Positions 36,116 to 44,099 of a stretch of 64,000 bases of DNA are shown one piece after another. This stretch comes from Lapillicoccus jejuensis (lineage in GTDB: Bacteria > Actinomycetota > Actinomycetes > Actinomycetales > Dermatophilaceae), in assembly GCF_006715055.1 (NCBI RefSeq), contig NZ_VFMN01000001.1, positions 2,294,001-2,358,000 of the forward strand. The letters run 5' to 3'. The position numbers were made by a program, and so were the translations under genes. Under the pieces are notes generated by a model. It made no database searches, was not told the origin of the DNA, and worked only from the letters and a program-made list of their open reading frames with translations. Every line of letters starts with the position of its first letter. The first letter of the stretch is position 1.

Positions 36116-36477
36116 CCACCATCCTCGTGGTCGACGACAGCCGCGTCATGCGCCAGATCGTCACCCGCGCCCTGCGACAGGCGGGCTACGACCACGTCGA
36201 CATCGTCGAGGCCGAGGACGGGCTGGACGGCATGAGCAAGGTCGTCCAGTGCGAGCCGGACGTCGTGCTCTCGGACTGGAACATGCCGCAGATGAGCGGT
36301 CTGGAGTTCCTCCAGGCGCTGCGCTCGCGCGGGGACGGGCGCCCCTTCGGCTTCGTCACCTCCGAGAGCTCGGAGCCGATGCGCGAGGCGGCCACCCAGG
36401 CCGGCGCGTCGTTCCTCATCGGCAAGCCCTTCAGCCCCGAGGACGTCCAGGCGGCCCTCGACCCGGTGCTGTCGTGA
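36112..36477 (+). CDS. cheY: CheY-like response regulator 2
   Basis: The 121-residue single receiver domain has ILVVDDSRVMRQIV, phospho-acceptor Asp55 in LSDWNMPQMSGLEF, a Thr/Ser in FVTSESSEPMRE and Lys in FLIGKPFSPEDV. It is related to the first CheY by the WNMP motif and may come from duplication. It overlaps the CheX-like gene by ATGA and the next gene by GTGA. Confidence 0.92.
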   Translation: MTTILVVDDSRVMRQIVTRALRQAGYDHVDIVEAEDGLDGMSKVVQCEPDVVLSDWNMPQMSGLEFLQALRSRGDGRPFGFVTSESSEPMREAATQAGASFLIGKPFSPEDVQAALDPVLS

Positions 36478-36983
36478 CGGCCACGACCGGCCCCACCGGC
36501 CTCACCGAGGCCGTCCTGCCGCACCCCAAGGCCGTCCGCGACCTCCTCGAGGGGCTGCTCGGGCGCACCGTCGACCTCAAGCCGCAGGACTCGTGGACCC
36601 CCGGGCCCTACGAGCCGGTCTGCGTCGCGGAGATGCGGGCCGACGACGGGCACCTGCTCGCCGTCGTCGCCCTCGACCTCGCCCTCACCGTCTACGTCGG
36701 CGCGGCCATCGGCCTGGCCCCCGCAGGTGGTGCCCAGGACATGGTCAAGGGGCAGGACCCGTCGCCGATGATCCTCGCCAACACCGTCGAGGTCCTCAAC
36801 GTCCTGTCAGCGGCGTGGAACGTCGGCGACAACCCGCACACCCGCCTCGGCCCGGTGCACCAGCCGGGTCAGGCGCTCCCGACCCGGCTCGAGGAGCTGC
36901 TCGCCGCCGTCGGCCGCCGCGAGGACCTGCGGGTCGACGTCGCCGGCTACGGCTCCGGAAGCCTCGCCCTCGTCGCCGTCTGA
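36474..36983 (+). CDS. Second CheC/CheX-like protein of the che operon
   Basis: The 169-residue soluble protein has no clear family name. It has ANTVEVLNVLSAAWN, which keeps the E-x-x-N spacing of CheC/CheX active-site helices. It is preceded by a strand-rich region (CVAEMRADDGHLLAVVALDL) and AAIGLAP. Size and position (the last gene of the cheR-cheY-cheX-cheY unit) match those of the other CheX-like protein. I infer a phosphatase-like or adaptor protein acting on a CheY. The GTG at 36474 overlaps the cheY stop. A terminator follows at 37036. Confidence 0.6.
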   Translation: MTATTGPTGLTEAVLPHPKAVRDLLEGLLGRTVDLKPQDSWTPGPYEPVCVAEMRADDGHLLAVVALDLALTVYVGAAIGLAPAGGAQDMVKGQDPSPMILANTVEVLNVLSAAWNVGDNPHTRLGPVHQPGQALPTRLEELLAAVGRREDLRVDVAGYGSGSLALVAV

Positions 36984-37035
36984 GCACCACCGCACCACCG
37001 CACCAGCGCACCACCGAACCACTCGACCACCGCCT

Positions 37036-37068
37036 CGCCCGCCCGACCCACCCGGGGTCGGACGGGCG
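37036..37068 (+). terminator. Intrinsic terminator after the cheR operon
   Basis: A 14-bp stem with one mismatch (37036-37049 with 37055-37068) and a 5-base loop lies 53 bases past the last gene of the unit. Confidence 0.65.
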
Positions 37069-37137
37069 ACGCGTCGGTCGCCCCGACCGTCCATCCACCC
37101 GCGGTCGGGCCGTCGCGTCGTCACAGGGGAGTCGCGC

Positions 37138-38409
37138 ATGTCCAGTCCGGTCGTCGTCGGGCGCCAGGCCGTCCAGGACCGGGAAGGGGTGACCGTCGGC
37201 TACGAGCTGCTCTTCCGCGCCGACCGCTCCGCCCAGGTCGCGGGCGGCGCGCTGAGCGGCGACGAGATGTCCGCCGCCGTCGCCCTCAGCACCCTCGAGA
37301 TCGGTCTCGACGAGGTCGTCGGCGGGCGGCTCGCCTTCGTCAACGCCGACCGCGGCGTCCTGCTCGGGGACGTCCCCCTCGTGCTGCCGCCGGACCGGGC
37401 CGTCGTCGAGGTGCTGGAGACCGTCGTCGTCGACGTCGAGGTCCTCGCCGGCTGCCGGCGGCTGGCCGACCAGGGCTACGCCATCGCCCTCGACGACTTC
37501 GTCGGCTTCGAGGGCGACGAGGCGCTGCTCGACCTCGCCGACATCGTCAAGATCGACGTGCGCCAGACCCAGGGCGAGGAGCTCGTGCGCCTCGTCGAGC
37601 GCTGCCGCCGGCACGGGGTGCGGCTGCTCGCCGAGAAGGTCGAGACCGCGCACGAGTACGACGACCTCAGCGCGCTCGGTTTCGACCTCTTCCAGGGCTA
37701 CTACGTCGACCGGCCGGTCGTCGTCGCCGGCCCGACCCTGCAGCCCGGGGACCTCTCGCAGCTGCGGATGGCGACCCTGCTGCTCGGGAGCGAGCTCGAG
37801 CTGGAGGAGCTGGTCGAGCTGCTCCACTTCGACCCCAGCCTCGCCGTCCAGGTCATCCGGCTCGCGGCCCTCGGCCGCGCCGGCGAGACCCGCCGCACGG
37901 TGACGACGATCCGCGACGCCGTCCTCAAGGCCGGCAGCCGGGCGATCCAGAGCTGGATGGCCCTGCTCGTCCTGCGCCCCGGACGGGGCGGCACGAACGA
38001 GGCACCGGGTGGCCAGGGGACCGAGCGCTTCGTTGACGTGCTCGTCCGCGCCCGCGCGGTGGAGCTGCTCTGCGCCCGGCACGACCGGCGCACCCAGGAG
38101 ACCGCGTTCGCCGCCGGCATGCTGTCGGCGCTCGACCTCCTGCTCGGGGTGCCGGCCGCTCAGCTGCGCGACTCGCTCGAGCTCGACGAGGCCCTCGCGC
38201 AGGCCGCCTTCGGTGAGCCCGGCACGGGGGAGCCGACCGGCCCGCTCGGCCGGCTCGTGCGTGCGGCCACGGACTTCCAGCTCGGCCGGCCGGGCCTGCC
38301 CGGGGCGCCGGTCACGACCGCGGAGCTCGAGACGGCGTTCGCCGACGCGTTCGTGTGGACCGCGGCCGCCCTGGCCCGGATGTCGGACGCGGCGACCTCG
38401 GCGGCCTGA
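37138..38409 (+). CDS. EAL-HDOD domain protein, EAL motif degenerate
   Basis: The 423-residue soluble protein is of the YuxH type: an N-terminal EAL-like domain (about residues 1-200) and a C-terminal HDOD domain (about 205-400). The EAL signature reads YELLFR and the later motifs are EVLE, LDDFVGFEG, IVKIDV and LAEKVET, so some metal- and base-contact residues of active c-di-GMP phosphodiesterases are kept but E-A-L and E-G are altered. It may bind c-di-GMP without cutting it. HDOD domains act in signalling without hydrolysis. The ATG at 37138 has AGGGGAG 6 bases upstream. Its place after the che operon suggests a link of c-di-GMP to motility. Confidence 0.85.
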   Translation: MSSPVVVGRQAVQDREGVTVGYELLFRADRSAQVAGGALSGDEMSAAVALSTLEIGLDEVVGGRLAFVNADRGVLLGDVPLVLPPDRAVVEVLETVVVDVEVLAGCRRLADQGYAIALDDFVGFEGDEALLDLADIVKIDVRQTQGEELVRLVERCRRHGVRLLAEKVETAHEYDDLSALGFDLFQGYYVDRPVVVAGPTLQPGDLSQLRMATLLLGSELELEELVELLHFDPSLAVQVIRLAALGRAGETRRTVTTIRDAVLKAGSRAIQSWMALLVLRPGRGGTNEAPGGQGTERFVDVLVRARAVELLCARHDRRTQETAFAAGMLSALDLLLGVPAAQLRDSLELDEALAQAAFGEPGTGEPTGPLGRLVRAATDFQLGRPGLPGAPVTTAELETAFADAFVWTAAALARMSDAATSAA

Positions 38410-38421
38410 CGAGCGCCCGGC

Positions 38422-39036
38422 TCAGCCCGCCGACGCGAGGACGAGGGGCAGCAGGTCGCGCACCTGCGCCGCCAGGCGCTCCACCGCGGCGTCGTCGCGT
38501 CCGTCCCACCCGAGCAACGCCTGCTGGAACAGCCCGTCGAGCAGCCCGTACGTCGCCCCGGGGTCGGTGAGCACGGCCCGGCCGGACAGGGCGCCGTACC
38601 GGCTGACGACGCGCCAGACCATCGCCTCGAGGGTGGCGTCGATCTCGCGCACCGCCTCGCGCAGCGCCGGCTCGAAGAGGCTCTGCGAGCGCAGGTCGTA
38701 CCAGAGCCGGTGCATCGGCGCCTCGTCGCGCAGGGTCTGGGTCAGGGCGTCGGCGAACCCGTCGAGCAGCTGCGCGGGCGTCGTCGCGGCGTCGACGACG
38801 CCGTCGTACCGGTGCACGCACCGGGCCTTGTAGTGCCGCACGCAGAAGACGATGAGCTCGTGCTTGTCGCGGAAGTAGTAGTGCACGACGCCGTGGCTGA
38901 AGGGGGAGCGGGCCGCGATCTCACGCAGGCTGGACCGGGCGTAGCCGAGCTCCCCGAGGGTGGCGAGGGCCGACTCGGCCAGCTGCCCGCGGCGCTCGTC
39001 GGACGGCGACCCGACGGCGGTGCTGGCGGTGCTCAC
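38422..39036 (-). CDS. TetR family transcriptional regulator
   Basis: The 204-residue protein has an N-terminal TetR helix-turn-helix (AESALATLGELGYARSSLRE, then HGVVHYYFRDKHELI with the family Y-Y-F-x-K motif). A helical ligand-binding domain follows (LFEPALREAVREIDATLEAM, LLDGLFQQALLGW). The GTG at 39036 has AAAGGAG 9 bases upstream and fits the usual N-terminal length. It is divergent from a short-chain dehydrogenase and acyl-CoA ligase pair, with a strong palindrome in the 107-bp gap. It therefore most likely represses itself and that pair, responding to an acyl-CoA or related ligand (inference). Confidence 0.92.
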   Translation of the reverse strand: MSTASTAVGSPSDERRGQLAESALATLGELGYARSSLREIAARSPFSHGVVHYYFRDKHELIVFCVRHYKARCVHRYDGVVDAATTPAQLLDGFADALTQTLRDEAPMHRLWYDLRSQSLFEPALREAVREIDATLEAMVWRVVSRYGALSGRAVLTDPGATYGLLDGLFQQALLGWDGRDDAAVERLAAQVRDLLPLVLASAG

Positions 39037-39066
39037 GCGGTCGATCTCCTTTCCCGGGAACGGGGT

Positions 39067-39103
39067 CTTGACAAGTGTCCAGAGCCTCTTGACACTCGTC
39101 AAG
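39067..39103. promoter_or_regulatory. Operator for the TetR regulator
   Basis: CTTGACAAGTGTC (39067-39079) and GACACTCGTCAAG (39091-39103) form a 13-bp inverted repeat with one mismatch. The right half also forms a palindrome by itself, CTTGAC-actc-GTCAAG (39088-39103). Both TTGACA words could double as -35 boxes. The site is between the divergent tetR and SDR genes. Confidence 0.75.
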
Positions 39104-39143
39104 TCCGGCGCCGCCGTGGCGCCCGCTCGACAAGGGAGTCGAC

Positions 39144-39938
39144 ATGGGTGTGTTCGACCTGACCGGCCGCAAGGCGCTCGTCACCGGTGGGGCCCAGGGC
39201 CTCGGGGAGGGCATGGCGCGCGCGCTGGCCACCGCCGGGGCCCACGTCGTCGTCGCCGACGTGCAGGACGACCTCGCGAAGGAGGTCGCGACCTCGCTCG
39301 GCGAGGGACACGGGTCGGTCCACCTCGACGTCACCGACGACGCCGGCTGGGAGTCGGCGGTCGCCGACGCCGCCGGGCAGCTCGGCGGCCTCGACGTCCT
39401 GGTCAACAACGCGGGCGTCGAGATCACCAGCCTCGTCGTCGACCTCGACCCCGACGAGGTCCGCCGGATGCTCGAGGTCAACCTGCTCGGCACCGCACTC
39501 GGGCTCAAGCACGCCTTCCGCGCCATGCGACCCGGCGGGATCGCCGGCCAGGGCGGCGCGGTCGTCAACGTCGCGTCGGTCGCCGCGACGATCGCCTTCC
39601 CGGGCATCGCGGTCTACTCGGCGACGAAGTCCGGGGTCGACCGGCTCACTCGGGTCGCGGCGATGGAGTCGGGCAAGCTCGGCTACGGCGTGCGGGTCAA
39701 CTGCATCTACCCGGGGCTCGTGCCGACCGCGATGGGGATGGGCCTGGCCCAGGACGTGACCCGGATCGGGCTCTTCCCCTCGGTCGAGGAGGCGGTCGGC
39801 GCCGTCGTCGGCCTCACCCCGGCCGGGCGGCTGGGCGAGGTGGCCGACATGGCCGACGCCGTCGTCTTCCTCGCCTCCGACGCCGCCCGCTTCGTCACCG
39901 GCGCCGGGCTGCCGGTCGACGGCGGCATGGGCATGTGA
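39144..39938 (+). CDS. Short-chain dehydrogenase/reductase (SDR)
   Basis: The 264-residue enzyme is a classical SDR: NAD(P)-binding TGGAQGLG (residues 14-21), D38 region VVVADV (an Asp at the strand end favours NAD), NNAG, a catalytic Ser in NVASVAATIAF and YSATK. The C terminus, FVTGAGLPVDGGMGM, is normal. It is the first gene behind the TetR operator, followed after 13 bases by an acyl-CoA ligase-like gene. A role in oxidising a hydroxy-acyl or alcohol substrate is likely. The ATG at 39144 has AAGGGAG 7 bases upstream. Confidence 0.93.
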   Translation: MGVFDLTGRKALVTGGAQGLGEGMARALATAGAHVVVADVQDDLAKEVATSLGEGHGSVHLDVTDDAGWESAVADAAGQLGGLDVLVNNAGVEITSLVVDLDPDEVRRMLEVNLLGTALGLKHAFRAMRPGGIAGQGGAVVNVASVAATIAFPGIAVYSATKSGVDRLTRVAAMESGKLGYGVRVNCIYPGLVPTAMGMGLAQDVTRIGLFPSVEEAVGAVVGLTPAGRLGEVADMADAVVFLASDAARFVTGAGLPVDGGMGM

Positions 39939-39951
39939 GCGGGCACCGGCC

Positions 39952-41526
39952 GTGAGCGGGATGCGCCTGGTCGACTGGCTCGACAAGGGGGCCTCGCTCG
40001 GGCCCGAGGCCCCCTGCCTCACCACTGACGGCGTCACGACGTCGTACGGCGGCGTGCGCGCGCTCGCCGGCCGGGTGGCCGGCGCGCTCGCCGCCCACGG
40101 GATCCGCCCGGGGGCGTCGGTGGCGATCCTCTCCGCCAACGACCCCGTCGCCTTCACCTGCGTCTTCGGCATCAGCCTGGCGGGCGCCGTCTGGTGCCCG
40201 ATCAACCCCCGCAACGAGGCGGCCGAGAACCGGGAGCTGCTCGAGCTGTTCGAGTGCGAGGCCCTCGTGTTCCAGGCGAGGTTCTCCCCGCTCGTCGAGG
40301 CCATCCGGGGCGACCTGCCCCGGATGGCGACGCTGGTGCAGCTCGACGGGGACGAGGTCGCCGACGGTGTGCTGTCCTGGGAAGCCTTCCTCCAGGATGC
40401 CGGTGACCGGGTCGTCGACGAGCAGCCGGTCGACGACGTCGCGATGATCGTCGGCACCGGTGGGACGACGGGCCGGCCGAAGGGTGTCGTCCTCACGACG
40501 CGCAACCTCGAGGTGATGAGCGCGACGACCCTGCTGTCCTACCCGTTCGAGGGGCGGCCGACGTACCTCGCGCTGGCGCCGCTCACGCACGCCGCGGGCG
40601 TGCTGTGCTTCCCTGTGCTGTCGCTCGGCGGCGAGGTCGTCGTCATGCGCGCCCCGGACGTCGGGGTCTTCCTCGAGCACGTCCAGCGGCACCGGGTGAC
40701 GCACACCTTCCTGCCCCCGACGCTGGTCTACATGGTCCTCGGCCACGAGCGGCTGGACGCCACGGACCTGACGTCGTTGCAGTGCTTCTGGTACGGCGCC
40801 GCGCCGATGTCGGCGGCCCGGCTCGAGGAGGCGCTGGAGCGGATCGGGCCGATGGCCCAGCTCTTCGGTCAGACCGAGGCGCCGATGATGATCTCGACGC
40901 TGTCGCCGGCCGAGCACCGGCTGCCCGACGGGTCGGTCGCCCACGCCCGGCTGGCGTCGGCGGGGCGGCCGACGCCGCTGGTCACCGTCGGGATCATGGA
41001 CCCCGCCGGGACGCTGCTGCCGACCGGCGAGCGCGGCGAGATCGTCGTCCGCGGACCGCTCGTCATGAAGGGCTACCACCGCGACCCGGAGGCGACGGCG
41101 GTCGCGTCGGCGCACGGCTGGCACCACACCGGCGACATCGGCTACCTCGACGACGACGGCTTCCTCTTCATCGTCGACCGCGCCAAGGACATGGTCATCA
41201 GCGGCGGGTTCAACGTCTACTCGACCGAGGTCGAGCAGGCGCTGCTGGCCCACCCCGACGTGCAGGACTGCGCGGTCGTGGGCCTGCCCGACGACAAGTG
41301 GGGCGAGCGGGTGACGGCCGTCGTGCAGCCGCGACCCGGGCGCACGGTGACCCCCGACGAGGTCGTCGCCTTCGTCAAGGCCCGGATCGGCAGCGTCAAG
41401 GCGCCCAAGCAGGTCGAGGTCTGGGAGGACCTGCCGCGCTCGAAGGTCGGCAAGGTCCTCAAAGCGCAGATCAGGAGCGAGCTGCTGGCGCCGGGTCCTG
41501 CGGCGTCGGCGGCGTCCACGGGGTGA
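39952..41526 (+). CDS. AMP-dependent acyl-CoA synthetase/ligase
   Basis: The 524-residue enzyme belongs to the ANL superfamily. It has the phosphate loop GTGGTTGRPKGVVL (usual first Ser replaced by Gly), QCFWYGAAPMS, TGDIGYLDDDGFLFIVDRAK, the hinge D-R-x-K-D-M-V-I-S-G-G-F-N and the catalytic Lys in PRSKVGKVLKAQI. It should activate a carboxylic acid with ATP and load CoA; the exact acid is unknown. The GTG at 39952 is 13 bases from the SDR stop, and an ATG 9 bases later is possible. It shares the TetR operator unit with the SDR, which suggests a fatty-acid or aromatic-acid catabolic step. Confidence 0.92.
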   Translation: MSGMRLVDWLDKGASLGPEAPCLTTDGVTTSYGGVRALAGRVAGALAAHGIRPGASVAILSANDPVAFTCVFGISLAGAVWCPINPRNEAAENRELLELFECEALVFQARFSPLVEAIRGDLPRMATLVQLDGDEVADGVLSWEAFLQDAGDRVVDEQPVDDVAMIVGTGGTTGRPKGVVLTTRNLEVMSATTLLSYPFEGRPTYLALAPLTHAAGVLCFPVLSLGGEVVVMRAPDVGVFLEHVQRHRVTHTFLPPTLVYMVLGHERLDATDLTSLQCFWYGAAPMSAARLEEALERIGPMAQLFGQTEAPMMISTLSPAEHRLPDGSVAHARLASAGRPTPLVTVGIMDPAGTLLPTGERGEIVVRGPLVMKGYHRDPEATAVASAHGWHHTGDIGYLDDDGFLFIVDRAKDMVISGGFNVYSTEVEQALLAHPDVQDCAVVGLPDDKWGERVTAVVQPRPGRTVTPDEVVAFVKARIGSVKAPKQVEVWEDLPRSKVGKVLKAQIRSELLAPGPAASAASTG

Positions 41527-42095
41527 GCCACGGCGTGGCCGGCCACCCCTCGCGGCCGGCCAGCAGCTCGTACATCGTCGCGCCGTCGAGGTGCTCGCGG
41601 ACGATGTCGGCGTGACCGGCGTGCCGGGCGACCTCCTCGATGACGTGGAACCACACCCAGCGCACCGACCACGCCTCGACGTCCTGGGGGAACCAGGGGG
41701 CGTCGCGGGGGACCGGCACGGCGGTGTCGAGGTCGAGCTCGTCGACGAGCGCCTCGCTGCGAGCGGTCATCGCGTCGAACCCCGGCCATCAGGTCGGCCA
41801 GCGTCTGCCCGGTCGGGTCCCAGTCGCTGCCGTAGTCGGCGGCGGCCTCCTCGAGCGGCCGGTCGTCGCGCGTCCAGGGCTGCGGGCCGGCGGCGGCGCG
41901 GTCGACCCAGCCCGCCTCCATGACGGTGAGGTGCTTGACGAGCCCGGCGAGGCTGATCGCGCTGGCCGTCGGACGCGCGTGCGCCTGCTCGTCGGTGAGG
42001 CCGAAGACGGCCCCGCGGATGCCGTCGTGCTGCTGGCGCAGGAAGAGGCGGATCGCGTCCTTCTCGGTCGAGACCGGGGGTGGCATGCCGGGCAT
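41471..42095 (-). pseudogene. Frameshifted DinB-superfamily (DUF664) protein
   Basis: Two adjoining frames together encode one DUF664/DinB-like protein of about 208 residues. The first part starts at ATG 42095 (GAGGAG 5 bases before it), with STEKDAIRLFLRQQHDGIRG and SLAGLVKHLTVMEAGWVDRA, and runs to TLADLMAG. The second part, in the next frame, continues DAMTARSEALVDELDLDTAV, WFHVIEEVARHAGHADIVRE and HLDGATMYELLAG. The break is at the run of four C (41780-41783, plus strand). With one base less the frame would read LMAGFDAMTARSE, as expected for the family. It is either a true single-base frameshift or a sequencing error. Such proteins are often metal-dependent bacillithiol/mycothiol transferase-like enzymes. 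The 3' end overlaps the convergent ligase gene by 56 bases. Confidence 0.8.
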
Positions 42096-42212
42096 GGTGT
42101 CTCCTCGTCGAGGTGCTCACAGGGGCGGGACGTCCCCGCCGTCACGACGAGCCTCCCGCACCATCAGGTCGGATCGCGTCCTGATGCGTGACCTCTTGCG
42201 GACCTGGCCGGA

Positions 42213-43109
42213 CTAGCTGAGGACGTCCTTGCGGCGGAAGAGGGCGTAGCCCAGACCGATGAAGAGCACCGTCCAGAACAGGGACCACACGACACCGTGC
42301 CGGATGCCGGTCCAGTCGACGGTCGGGGCGAGCAGGTCGAACCAGGCCCGCTGGTAGTACATCGGCAGGCCGTTGCGGATGACCCCGAGGTTGTCGATCT
42401 GCCCGAGGATCGCGGTGACGATGGTGACCATCACGGCGCCGCCGACGGCGGCCAGCGGTGCGTCGGTGCGGGTGCCGAGCGCGAAGGCGATCGCGCCCAC
42501 CTGCAGGAGGGTCACGACGACGTACGCCGCGACGCCGAGCAGGCGCCAGCCGAGCACGTCCCAGCCGAGCGTGCCGCCGGCGGGGTTGGTGAAGGCGCCC
42601 CACCCGTAGAAGACGCCGCCGACGAGCAGGGACCACCCGATGAGCAGGAAGACGGCGAACGCCATGCTGGTCAGCGCGACGACGAGCTTGCTCGTCAGCA
42701 GCCGGGTGCGGGGGACGGGCGCGACGAGCAGGTAGCGCAGGCTCGACCAGGACGCCTCGGACGGCAGCGCGTCGCCGACGAACAGCGCGGCGAGGACGAC
42801 GAGGAGGAACGACGCCGCGGCCGAGGTGGTGAAGACGGCGAAGTTCGCGGCGTTGGCCGTCGCCAGGGAGACGAAGCTCGTGGCCGTCGTGGGCGAGGAG
42901 CCGTCGGAGCGGCCGATGGCGAAGGCCCCGACGACGACGAGCGGCAGGGCGAGTAGCAGCCCGAACGACCAGAGCGTACGGCGGCGCCGCAGCTGCCGGC
43001 CGAGCTCGGCGCGCCACGTGAGCGGGCGGCGCCGGTGCGCCGGGCGGCCCGGGCGGCCCGGTCGGCGCGGCTCGGTGGGCTGCTCGCGCGGGGTCGCGGT
43101 CGCCGTCAT
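42213..43109 (-). CDS. ABC-2 type transporter permease
   Basis: The 298-residue protein has about six helices in the ABC-2 permease arrangement: a first helix LWSFGLLLALPLVVVGAFAI, then an extracellular stretch, FLLVVLAALFVGDALPSEAS, WSSLRYLLVAPVPRTRLLTS (typical of ABC-2 membrane coupling), and further helices to LFRRKDVLS. It lacks its own ATPase. The nearest ABC ATPase is the hydrolase-ATPase fusion at 45151-48120, so they may form one exporter although other genes lie between. The ATG at 43109 is 9 bases past the LysR gene stop on the same strand. Confidence 0.85.
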   Translation of the reverse strand: MTATATPREQPTEPRRPGRPGRPAHRRRPLTWRAELGRQLRRRRTLWSFGLLLALPLVVVGAFAIGRSDGSSPTTATSFVSLATANAANFAVFTTSAAASFLLVVLAALFVGDALPSEASWSSLRYLLVAPVPRTRLLTSKLVVALTSMAFAVFLLIGWSLLVGGVFYGWGAFTNPAGGTLGWDVLGWRLLGVAAYVVVTLLQVGAIAFALGTRTDAPLAAVGGAVMVTIVTAILGQIDNLGVIRNGLPMYYQRAWFDLLAPTVDWTGIRHGVVWSLFWTVLFIGLGYALFRRKDVLS

Positions 43110-43118
43110 GGACCGAGC

Positions 43119-44006
43119 CTACGTGGCGGTCGTGCGCGCCGCGGCGGCGCGCAGCAGCTCGCTGGCCCGGCGCACCGCGGGGTGCTCGCGCAGCGACGGC
43201 CGGGTCCGCAGGACGAGCCGGCGCCGCGGGGCGGGTTCGGCGAGGGGGACCGCGACGACGCCGTCGGGCATCGTCACGGTCCCGAGCCGCGGCAGCACGG
43301 TGACGCCGACGCCGACCGCGACGAAGGCGAGCGCCGAGGGGTAGTCGTGCGCCTCGACGTGGAAGCCGGGGACGATGCCGGCGGCGGCGCACGCGTCGAG
43401 GACCACCTGACGGCACGGGCCCTGGACGACGTCGTTGTCGACCCAGCGCTCGCCGTCGAGCTCGGCGAGGGCGACCTCGTCGCGGCCGGCGAAGCGGTGG
43501 CCGGTGGGGACGGCGACGACGTACGGCTCCTCGAGGAGCACCTCGGTCTCCGCGTCGCGGGGGCCGACCGCCTGCTCGACGACGACCTCGAGGTCGGGGT
43601 CGAGCCGGCCGTCGTCGAGCTCGACGAGGCGCAGGTCGAGGCGCAGGTCGGGGAACTCGCGGTCGAGGGTCGCGACGACCGGCGGCACCCAGGCGGTGCC
43701 GGCCGAGGCGACGTACGCGAAGGTGAGCCGGCCGCTGCGCCCCGCGCGCAGGTCGGCCGCGACCGACTCGAGCTCGGCGAGGCGGTCGAGGACCGACTCG
43801 GACTCGTGGGCGAGCCGGCGGCCGGCGTCGGTCGGGACGATGCCGCGGCCGTGCTTCTCCAGCAGGGCGAGGCCGGTCTCGCGCTGGAGGGCCGTGACGT
43901 GCTGGCTGACCGCGGAGGGGGAGTAGCCGAGGGCGGTCGCGGCGCCGCCGACGGAGCCGGTCGCGACGACGGCGCGGAAGACGCGCAGGCGGTGGAGGTC
44001 GAGCAC
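43119..44006 (-). CDS. LysR family transcriptional regulator
   Basis: The 295-residue protein has the LysR winged helix at the N terminus (LDLHRLRVFRAVVATGSVGG, ALGYSPSAVSQHVTALQRE) and a periplasmic-binding-like effector domain (LTFAYVASAGTAWVPPVVAT, GVGVTVLPRLGTV). It is divergent from an EamA exporter, with a 15-bp palindrome between them, so it most likely activates that exporter in response to its substrate. The start is the GTG at 44006; no Shine-Dalgarno sequence is seen. The next gene on the strand (ABC-2 permease) begins 9 bases downstream and may share the transcript. Confidence 0.93.
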   Translation of the reverse strand: MLDLHRLRVFRAVVATGSVGGAATALGYSPSAVSQHVTALQRETGLALLEKHGRGIVPTDAGRRLAHESESVLDRLAELESVAADLRAGRSGRLTFAYVASAGTAWVPPVVATLDREFPDLRLDLRLVELDDGRLDPDLEVVVEQAVGPRDAETEVLLEEPYVVAVPTGHRFAGRDEVALAELDGERWVDNDVVQGPCRQVVLDACAAAGIVPGFHVEAHDYPSALAFVAVGVGVTVLPRLGTVTMPDGVVAVPLAEPAPRRRLVLRTRPSLREHPAVRRASELLRAAAARTTAT

Positions 44007-44026
44007 AGGACGAGCCTACGTCGTCG

Positions 44027-44041
44027 TTCAGTCGGACTGAA
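44027..44041. promoter_or_regulatory. LysR box (T-N11-A palindrome)
   Basis: TTCAGTC-G-GACTGAA is a perfect 15-bp palindrome containing T-N11-A. It lies 21 bases from the lysR start and 59 bases from the start of the divergent exporter gene, where a LysR regulator is expected to bind. Confidence 0.75.
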
Positions 44042-44099
44042 GGTTTCGTCAGGAATGCTCGCTGGTGCTGAGGCTTTGCCGTGCCCCATGCTGTGGGGC

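Noticed and set aside
42162-42186. Hairpin CATCAGG/CCTGATG downstream of the ABC-2 permease
   Set aside because: Only 7 bp with an 11-base loop. It could be chance and is too weak to list.
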